A stretch of DNA of 19,619 nucleotides from Hungatella sp. UBA3147 (GTDB lineage: Bacteria > Bacillota > Clostridia > Lachnospirales > Lachnospiraceae): the NCBI GenBank assembly GCA_002365025.1, contig DEYX01000221.1, positions 1 to 19,619 on the forward strand, in the 5' to 3' direction. The position numbers and the translations under genes are program-made. Positions within the stretch are counted from its first letter, which is position 1, and each line of letters opens with the position of its first letter. Positions 14,487 through 19,619 of this stretch are shown here, piece after piece. The notes beneath the pieces were generated by a model, which was not told the DNA's origin, ran no database searches, and worked only from the letters and a program-made list of their open reading frames with translations.

Positions 14487-15350
14487 TTACCACTGGTAAT
14501 ATTTGACCAGAGCCTGTGTTCCTTCCTCTTCATGACCAGTAGCAGCCATGGATTCATACATGGAAAGCACGTGGCCAAGCACTCCAAGCCGGATACCTGC
14601 ACCCTCCGCCTCCTCGGCTGCAAGTTTCATATCTTTGATAAAATGCTTGATAAAGAATCCTGGTGCAAAGTCTCCGGAAAGGATCCTGGGAGCCATTACA
14701 TTTAACTGGGCACTTCCAGCCGCACCGGTAGCGATAGAATCCACCATGGTATCTACATCAAGACCATTGGCCTTTGCATAAACCATTGCCTCACAGACGC
14801 CTGAGAGGGCTCCTGCAATGGCGATCTGGTTGCACATTTTGGTGTGCTGTCCGTTTCCGGCCTTTCCTTCAAAACGGATGGCTTTTCCCATTGCCTCAAA
14901 AACTGGGAGGCAGCGGTCATAAGCGTCTCTGTCTCCTCCTGCCAGTATGGTAAGAGTTCCTTCCCTTGCGCCAGTATCTCCTCCTGTCACCGGGGCATCC
15001 AGGGCTTTTAGCCCTGCCTGTTTTGCTTCTTCATAAATCCGTACCGCAAGCTTGGGACTGGTGGTTGTCATGTCAATCAAGCAGGTTCCCTCGTCTGCGT
15101 TTGCGATAATTCCATTTTCCCCGAAATAGACCTCTTCCACATCCTGCGGATACCCAACGATGGTGATAACCGCATCTCTTCCTTTGGAGCAGGCCTTCAC
15201 ATCTTCGCACCATATGGCTCCTTCAGAAAGGATATCTTCTGCCTTGCTCTTGGTTCTTGAATATACCGCTACCTCATATCCGGCCTTCATCAGATTGCGT
15301 ACCATGGACTTTCCCATAATTCCAATTCCAATAAATCCTATCTTTTTCAT
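14487..15350 (-). CDS. NAD(P)-dependent beta-hydroxyacid dehydrogenase (2-hydroxy-3-oxopropionate reductase-like)
   Basis: This 287-residue enzyme of the 3-hydroxyisobutyrate dehydrogenase family has the dinucleotide motif GFIGIGIMGKSM (Gly8, 10, 13). SRT at 31-33 suggests NADP. The substrate loop is DAPVTGGDTGAREGTLTILAGG (about 118-139), and the catalytic Lys171 and Asn174 lie in GNGQHTKMCNQ. GarR/tartronate semialdehyde reductase is the closest common annotation, but the substrate is not fixed by these motifs. The start is M at 15350 because AAGGGGGA lies just upstream, rather than the longer frame. It follows rpiB by 25 bases, so the two are probably co-transcribed. Confidence 0.88.
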   Translation of the reverse strand: MKKIGFIGIGIMGKSMVRNLMKAGYEVAVYSRTKSKAEDILSEGAIWCEDVKACSKGRDAVITIVGYPQDVEEVYFGENGIIANADEGTCLIDMTTTSPKLAVRIYEEAKQAGLKALDAPVTGGDTGAREGTLTILAGGDRDAYDRCLPVFEAMGKAIRFEGKAGNGQHTKMCNQIAIAGALSGVCEAMVYAKANGLDVDTMVDSIATGAAGSAQLNVMAPRILSGDFAPGFFIKHFIKDMKLAAEEAEGAGIRLGVLGHVLSMYESMAATGHEEEGTQALVKYYQW

Positions 15351-15375
15351 TGGTTTCCCCCTTCGCAATACAAAT

Positions 15376-15822
15376 TTATTCGTTTCTTTTTTCGATATCC
15401 ATTACCATATCCACACGGCGCTGGTGCCTTCCGCCCTCATACTTTGCATCCAGCCATTCTTCTGTGATCATCTTTGCCATCTCCTGGCCGATGACACGGG
15501 CTCCAAAGCAGAGCACATTGGAATCATTGTGCATTCTGGAAAGCTTTGCAGTATAAGGTTCGCTGCAGACGCAGGCCCGGATTCCCCTGACCTTGTTGCA
15601 GGCAAGGGAGATTCCCACTCCTGTTCCGCAGATGGCGATTCCCAGATCAGCCTCTCCGTCTGCAACTGCGCGTCCAACTTTTTCACCATATTCCGGATAA
15701 TCGCAGCTTTCTGTGGAATTGGTTCCAAAGTCGATCACTTCATATCCCTTGCTCTCTACAAATTCCATGATGTAATTCTTCATTTCTATGGCCGTATGGT
15801 CATTTCCCATTGCAATCTTCAT
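15376..15822 (-). CDS. rpiB: Ribose-5-phosphate isomerase B family protein (RpiB/LacAB)
   Basis: This 148-residue cytoplasmic sugar-phosphate isomerase shows MGNDHTAIEMK at the start, DYPEYGEKV (about 41-49), the active-site loop ICGTGVGISLACNK with Cys65, and SRMHNDSNVLCFGAR with His98. RpiB interconverts ribose 5-phosphate and ribulose 5-phosphate; paralogues act on allose or galactose phosphates, and sequence alone does not exclude these. Three ATG codons in a row open the frame; the third, at 15822, is best spaced (seven bases) from AGGAG. It lies between aroC and the dehydrogenase on the same strand. Confidence 0.92.
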   Translation of the reverse strand: MKIAMGNDHTAIEMKNYIMEFVESKGYEVIDFGTNSTESCDYPEYGEKVGRAVADGEADLGIAICGTGVGISLACNKVRGIRACVCSEPYTAKLSRMHNDSNVLCFGARVIGQEMAKMITEEWLDAKYEGGRHQRRVDMVMDIEKRNE

Positions 15823-15900
15823 CATCATTCTCCTGTCATTCTGTCATTGCCGGCTGTACATACAGACGTGTTCGTCCGGCTCATTGCCCGTGTAAAATAT

Positions 15901-15932
15901 ATCCGGCATTTAACATATCATAAATGCCGGAT
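15901..15932. terminator. Hairpin after aroC
   Basis: ATCCGGCATTTA (15901-15912) pairs perfectly with TAAATGCCGGAT (15921-15932), with an 8-base loop, directly after the aroC stop. The minus-strand tail ATATTTTACA is a modest T-run, so some transcription may pass into rpiB. Confidence 0.75.
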
Positions 15933-15936
15933 TTTA

Positions 15937-17076
15937 TCAAGTTTCTAAGCTTCCTTCTCCTTCCCCTGCCGTCTGCCGGCCATAAAAGGTAAGGATCCTG
16001 TCCATTCTGGATGCCATGTTGGCAAGCAGTAAGTCTGCCGTGGTAAGTGCTGCCATAGCTTCCACTACTACCACTGCACGAGGAACAACGATAGGGTCAT
16101 GGCGCCCCTTGATTTGGATCTCTGTTTCCTCCCCCAGTCGCGTCACGGTTTTCTGGGACTGTGCCACAGACGGTGTAGGCTTAAATGCAGCGCGGAGAAC
16201 CACCTGGGAACCATCGCTGATCCCTCCAAGAATTCCCCCTGCATGGTTGGTGATCTTCTCCACTCCCCCATTAGGTCCCTTACAAAAGCCATCGTTATTC
16301 TGGGATCCCAGGGCGCGGGCGGCCCCAAAGCCATCACCGATCTCAAAGCCCTTGACCGCTCCGATGGACATGACCGCCTTTGCAAGAGCTGCATCATACT
16401 TTTCAAATACCGGATCGCCGATTCCGGCCGGAACACCGTCAATGACGCATTCCACCACGCCTCCCACAGAGTCCAGCTTTCCCATCATCTCTTCTAAGTA
16501 TTCGCAGGCAAGAGCCGCTGTTTCCTTATCAGGCATGAAAAGTTGGTTATTATCCCGCTCTTTTATACTGAACTGCTCTGCCTTTACCTCATAAGGCCCG
16601 ACGGATCTGGTGTAAGCGGTCACAGTAATTCCAAGACTCTTTAAAAAGCAGGCAGCAACAGCGCCGGCCGCCACTCTTCCAATAGTCTCCCTCCCGGAGG
16701 AACGGCCGCCTCCCCGGTAATCCCTGATCCCGTATTTTTCATCAAAGGAAAAATCTGCATGGCCCGGACGGTAAACCTCCATTAAGTTTCCGTAATCCCT
16801 GGAGCGCTGGTCTGTATTCCAGATCACCATGGAAATGGGAGTTCCCGTTGTCTTTCCCTCAAAAACTCCGGACAGGATCTCCACCTGATCGGCCTCCTGG
16901 CGCTTTGTGGTGAATTTGTTCTGCCCCGGTTTTCTCCGGTCCAAGTATTCCTGGATATCCGCCTCTTCAAGTTTAAGACCTGCCGGACAGCCGTCTAGCA
17001 CAACGCCGATGGCTTTTCCATGAGATTCCCCCCAGGTTGTTACCTTCCATATTGTCCCCAGTGTTGATCCTGCCAT
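15937..17076 (-). CDS. aroC: Chorismate synthase
   Basis: This 379-residue enzyme makes chorismate from EPSP using reduced FMN, the last step of the shikimate pathway. It shows WGESHGKAIGVVLDGCPAG (about 15-33), DRRKPGQNKFTTKRQE, YRPGHADFSFDEKYG, RGGGRSSGRETIGRVAAGA (about 121-139) and near the end GRHDPIVVPRAVVVVEAMAA, all family signatures. The ATG at 17076 with AAAGGAGA upstream is preferred; the longer frame to 17136 adds 20 residues without support. It is 66 bases after the lactonase-family gene. No other aro genes are in the window. Confidence 0.96.
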   Translation of the reverse strand: MAGSTLGTIWKVTTWGESHGKAIGVVLDGCPAGLKLEEADIQEYLDRRKPGQNKFTTKRQEADQVEILSGVFEGKTTGTPISMVIWNTDQRSRDYGNLMEVYRPGHADFSFDEKYGIRDYRGGGRSSGRETIGRVAAGAVAACFLKSLGITVTAYTRSVGPYEVKAEQFSIKERDNNQLFMPDKETAALACEYLEEMMGKLDSVGGVVECVIDGVPAGIGDPVFEKYDAALAKAVMSIGAVKGFEIGDGFGAARALGSQNNDGFCKGPNGGVEKITNHAGGILGGISDGSQVVLRAAFKPTPSVAQSQKTVTRLGEETEIQIKGRHDPIVVPRAVVVVEAMAALTTADLLLANMASRMDRILTFYGRQTAGEGEGSLET

Positions 17077-17142
17077 GTATGTCTCTCCTTTCCTCTTCCC
17101 TGCCCATGTCTTCCGGGCGTAGAGGTATGCCTTCAAGGTGTT

Positions 17143-18201
17143 TTAATTGTCTACTTTTACGATCACGCAGCTGTTTGGTTCATTGACCTTAAGTTCCTTG
17201 CCGTTCATGACAAGAAGCCCTTTCTTATAATCAACCGTGAAAAATGTGATACTGCCGGTTTCATGGTTGATGGAAGCGATATGCTTATCATCCGGAAAAA
17301 CGCAGATATCCTTGGGAAAGCTGCCGCTTATGGGAAGACAGCATAAGGCTTCTAAAAGCCCTGTTTCCTTATCCCGCTCATAAACCGTAACAGAATTGTC
17401 CCCCGCGTTGCCGCAGAATAAATGCCTTTCATCATTGGATATGCGCATGGAGCATGCCGCAGTAAGCTGGCTCTGCTTTGGTCCGGCAGTGAGAACCGTC
17501 TGGATCTTCTCAATCTTTGGCTGTCGCTCTCCTGTCTCATAGGTGAACACATCGATCACATTCTTTAACTCTGAAATAAGATAGAAAAATCTTCCGTCAG
17601 AACTGAAACGAAAGCATTTGGGAGCGGATTCCAGATCGCAGTGCAGGACATCCACCAGTACCATTTCTTCATCATGCTCATTAAAACGGTAAATCTTAAC
17701 CTGATCTATTCCCAGATCAGCTACCATGATAAATTTTCCGTCAGGAGTTCTTCTGGAACAGCTCACGTGGGGACGGAAGTTTCTTTCTGCCACACTGCCA
17801 AGGCCCTTATGGTACACTCCGGTCACGATCTCACCTACGGAGCCATCCTCATTCAGCCGAAGCACCGTGGACTTTCCATCATGGTATCCAGATACAAAGA
17901 TATACCTGTCCTCTGCATCGGTAGACAGATGGCAGCCCCTCATTCCCTTAATATTCGCTGAATTAAGTCTTGTTATCGCCCCATTCTCATGAATGCGGAA
18001 GGATACGATTCCTTCATCCGCGATGGAGTACAGCGTCTTCCCATCATTAGAAGCAATTACATAGGAAGAATTATCAACTTCCACCTCGCATCTTGGAATA
18101 AAACGGCCCTCTTCCACATCAACATCGTATACAGTAATCCCCTTTGCCTGTCCGTTGTAGGAATAAGAACCTACATAAGCCATATACTTGCCCTTCATCA
18201 T
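17143..18201 (-). CDS. Lactonase-family beta-propeller protein (6-phosphogluconolactonase-like)
   Basis: The 352-residue protein belongs to the YbhE/lactonase-10 family, seven-bladed propellers that can hydrolyse 6-phosphogluconolactone. Features seen are the start YVGSYSYNGQAKGITVYDVD, the conserved FRPHVSCSRRTPDGKFIMVADLG (about 142-164), repeated blades with SSDGRFFYLISE, ISNDERHLFCGNAGDNSV and FPDDKHIASINHE. True Pgl activity versus a related lactonase cannot be told apart by eye. CAGGAGGA supports the start at either of two adjacent ATGs. It is the first gene of the run and has a good promoter at 18333-18361. With rpiB it hints at pentose-phosphate functions. Confidence 0.85.
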   Translation of the reverse strand: MMKGKYMAYVGSYSYNGQAKGITVYDVDVEEGRFIPRCEVEVDNSSYVIASNDGKTLYSIADEGIVSFRIHENGAITRLNSANIKGMRGCHLSTDAEDRYIFVSGYHDGKSTVLRLNEDGSVGEIVTGVYHKGLGSVAERNFRPHVSCSRRTPDGKFIMVADLGIDQVKIYRFNEHDEEMVLVDVLHCDLESAPKCFRFSSDGRFFYLISELKNVIDVFTYETGERQPKIEKIQTVLTAGPKQSQLTAACSMRISNDERHLFCGNAGDNSVTVYERDKETGLLEALCCLPISGSFPKDICVFPDDKHIASINHETGSITFFTVDYKKGLLVMNGKELKVNEPNSCVIVKVDN

Positions 18202-18332
18202 ACATATCCTCCTGAAATCTTCCCTGGCATGATCCCCTGAATAAAGGCAAATTTATGCGCTGCCTGAATCCGGAAAATCAGCCGTTCGACGCGCTGTCTG
18301 GCGAATCGAACTTCGTTGTACAAACTAAAACT

Positions 18333-18361
18333 ATCATATCATAAATTTCATTGTTTGTTAA
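18333..18361 (-). promoter_or_regulatory. Promoter of the lactonase-aroC run
   Basis: On the minus strand TTAACA (18356-18361) and TATGAT (18333-18338) are 17 bases apart, each one mismatch from sigma-A consensus. The leader to the lactonase ATG would be about 125 bases. Confidence 0.65.
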
Positions 18362-18399
18362 GGAAAAAGTTCCTTAAAAACTATTGACATACAATGAAA
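18346..18399. promoter_or_regulatory. Nested inverted repeats between the divergent promoters
   Basis: An inner palindrome TTAAGGAA-AAAG-TTCCTTAA (18358-18377) overlaps the -35 box of the leftward promoter and stops seven bases short of the -35 box of the rightward one. An outer pair, TTTCATTGT (18346-18354) and ACAATGAAA (18391-18399), places one arm in the spacer of each promoter. A dimeric regulator bound here could control both directions; the adjacent XRE-cupin protein is the obvious candidate. Confidence 0.55.
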
Positions 18400-18411
18400 A
18401 AACAGTATAAT
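18384..18411 (+). promoter_or_regulatory. Promoter of the XRE-cupin/potA operon
   Basis: A perfect TTGACA (18384-18389) and a perfect TATAAT (18406-18411) are separated by 16 bases. The leader to the ATG is about 95 bases and includes a small stem ACTAAA/TTTAGT (18436-18450). So strong a promoter directly before a regulator gene suggests repression when not needed. Confidence 0.88.
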
Positions 18412-18513
18412 GTATTTTGCTGCCTGTTTATCATTACTAAACTTTTTAGTTATATTTATCGTCAGTTAGTATAGGTAAACTTTCAGCTTAACATAAACAT
18501 AAAGGAGGAGCAT

Positions 18514-19047
18514 ATGGATATCGGTACAAAACTAAAAGAGCTTCGGGTCTTAAAGGGGCTTACTCAGGAAGAACTGGCTGACCGCGCAGAGCTGTCAAAG
18601 GGGTTCATATCCCAGCTGGAAAGGGATTTAACGTCCCCCTCCATTGCTACCCTTTTGGATATTTTACAATGCCTTGGAACCTCTGTCGGCGAGTTCTTCA
18701 ATGAGAGCCCGGAAGAACAGATCGTTTTCGGAAAATCTGATTACTTTGAGAAACACGATGCAGAGCTTAAGAATGATATCAAATGGATCATTCCCAATGC
18801 GCAGAAAAACATGATGGAGCCGATCCTTCTCACCCTGGAAGCCGGCGGAGAAACTTATCCTGACAATCCTCATGAGGGAGAGGAATTCGGCTACGTGCTG
18901 CAGGGTAATATTTCCATCCATATAGGAAACAAAACATATAAAGCAAAAAAAGGGGAATCCTTTTACTTTGTATCAGACAAAAAACATTACTTAAGCAGCA
19001 AGGCCGGCGCTACTCTCATATGGGTAAGCTCCCCGCCGAGCTTTTAA
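18514..19047 (+). CDS. XRE-family regulator with C-terminal cupin domain
   Basis: The 177-residue protein has a helix-turn-helix (about residues 6-60, core LTQEELADRAELSKGFISQLER) and a cupin sensor domain (about 105-175) with HEGEEFGYVLQG (His120, Glu124) and GESFYFVSDKKHYLSS (His158). Proteins of this layout, such as PuuR and relatives, sense small molecules and commonly sit at the head of potABCD operons in Clostridia, where they are thought to control polyamine uptake. AAAGGAGGAG lies just before the ATG. The gene is 17 bases upstream of potA, so they are co-transcribed. Polyamine as ligand is inference from the neighbour. Confidence 0.92.
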   Translation: MDIGTKLKELRVLKGLTQEELADRAELSKGFISQLERDLTSPSIATLLDILQCLGTSVGEFFNESPEEQIVFGKSDYFEKHDAELKNDIKWIIPNAQKNMMEPILLTLEAGGETYPDNPHEGEEFGYVLQGNISIHIGNKTYKAKKGESFYFVSDKKHYLSSKAGATLIWVSSPPSF

Positions 19048-19064
19048 CAGGAGGATAAAGGGAC

Positions 19065-19619
19065 ATGGGTCAGCCATTAATTGATTTAAGGAATATTACA
19101 AAAAGCTTTGACGGTACCATGGTACTGGATGATTTAAACCTCTCGGTAAAGGAGAACGCATTTGTTACCCTGCTAGGACCCAGCGGATGCGGCAAGACTA
19201 CAACCCTTCGGATCATCGGCGGCTTTGAAAGCCCTGACAAAGGGCAGGTGATTTTTGAAGGACAGGACATCACCAGCCTGCCTCCCAACAAGCGGCAGCT
19301 GAATACTGTATTCCAGAAATACGCTTTGTTTAACCACATGTCCATTTCAGAAAACATCGCCTTTGGCCTGAAAATCAAAAATAAACCGAAAGCCTATATA
19401 CAGGATAAGATTAAATATGCCTTAAAGCTGGTCAACTTAGACGGCTTTGAAAACCGCACGGTAAGCTCCTTAAGCGGCGGCCAGCAGCAGCGGATCGCCA
19501 TCGCCAGGGCAATCGTAAACGAACCAAGGGTCCTTCTCCTTGACGAGCCTTTGGGAGCTTTGGACTTAAAGCTCCGCCAGGATATGCAGTATGAGCTGAT
19601 CCGTCTGAAAAATGAGCTG
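19065..19619 (+). CDS. potA: Spermidine/putrescine ABC transporter ATPase, 5' part (runs off right edge)
   Basis: The 185 visible codons encode an ABC ATPase with Walker [10 protein letters not shown] (38-46), the Q-loop Gln84 in [13 protein letters not shown], the signature LSGGQQQR (136-143), Walker B VLLLDEP (156-162; Asp160, Glu161) and the D-loop GALD. The [15 protein letters not shown] wording with VxENxAFGL is typical of PotA rather than sugar ATPases, and the XRE-cupin partner supports this. AGGAGG (19049-19054) precedes the ATG. The rest of the ATPase, its regulatory domain and the expected potBCD genes lie outside the window. Confidence 0.9.
   Translation, partial: MGQPLIDLRNITKSFDGTMVLDDLNLSVKENAFVTLLGPSGCGKTTTLRIIGGFESPDKGQVIFEGQDITSLPPNKRQLNTVFQKYALFNHMSISENIAFGLKIKNKPKAYIQDKIKYALKLVNLDGFENRTVSSLSGGQQQRIAIARAIVNEPRVLLLDEPLGALDLKLRQDMQYELIRLKNEL

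Noticed and set aside
16016..16594. 192-codon plus-strand ORF opposite aroC
   Set aside because: aroC is unambiguous on the minus strand; the antisense frame has no ribosome site and shadow-like Ser/Pro/Thr composition.

Overview
The window looks like chromosomal DNA of a spore-forming, low-to-mid GC member of the Clostridia, most probably Lachnospiraceae (Lacrimispora/Clostridium-like). This is inferred from strong AGGAGG ribosome sites before nearly every gene, Gram-positive lipoproteins, a Gly-X-Y collagen-like protein, the maltodextrin ABC operon style, a DUF3810 protein and an XRE-cupin/potA pair. No tRNA, rRNA, CRISPR array, transposase or phage gene is visible.

Layout. (a) 1-1933 is the least ordinary part. 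It holds the 5' part of a collagen-like gene (minus strand, cut by the left edge), a repeat- and hairpin-rich spacer, a 5'-truncated 1-Cys peroxiredoxin (plus), and a small ORF that fuses the first ~65 residues of a LytS-type membrane domain to the last ~78 residues of a sodium:dicarboxylate symporter. (b) 1952-8088 is a minus-strand maltodextrin operon, malE-malF-malG-malQ-lacI, with a promoter and tandem candidate operators upstream of malE and stable hairpins between malE and malF. (c) 8338-13691 holds a plus-strand SIMPL lipoprotein convergent with a minus-strand run of DUF3810 zincin-like protein, glgB and mscS, separated by a long bidirectional terminator. (d) 13847-14437 is a plus-strand signal peptidase I, convergent with the next run across a strong terminator. 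(e) 14487-18201 is a minus-strand run: lactonase-family protein, aroC, rpiB and a beta-hydroxyacid dehydrogenase. (f) From 18333 to the right edge, a divergent promoter region drives the lactonase run leftwards and an XRE-cupin regulator plus potA (cut by the right edge) rightwards.

How the genes work together. MalEFG imports maltodextrins, MalQ rearranges them, and the LacI-type protein probably represses the operon through sites just downstream of the malE promoter. GlgB suggests glycogen storage of the same glucose pool, but no glgA or glgC lies here. The XRE-cupin/potA pair is the familiar start of a polyamine uptake operon.

I did not find a convincing complete new system. The items most worth a second look are the LytS/symporter chimera, the 18-bp inverted repeat that can mask its ribosome site in read-through transcripts, the overlapping alternative hairpins at 705-750, and the nested inverted repeats in the 18333-18411 divergent promoter. 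Several starts were reassigned from the longest ORF using ribosome sites: the collagen-like gene, chimera, malF, malE, lepB, dehydrogenase, rpiB and aroC.
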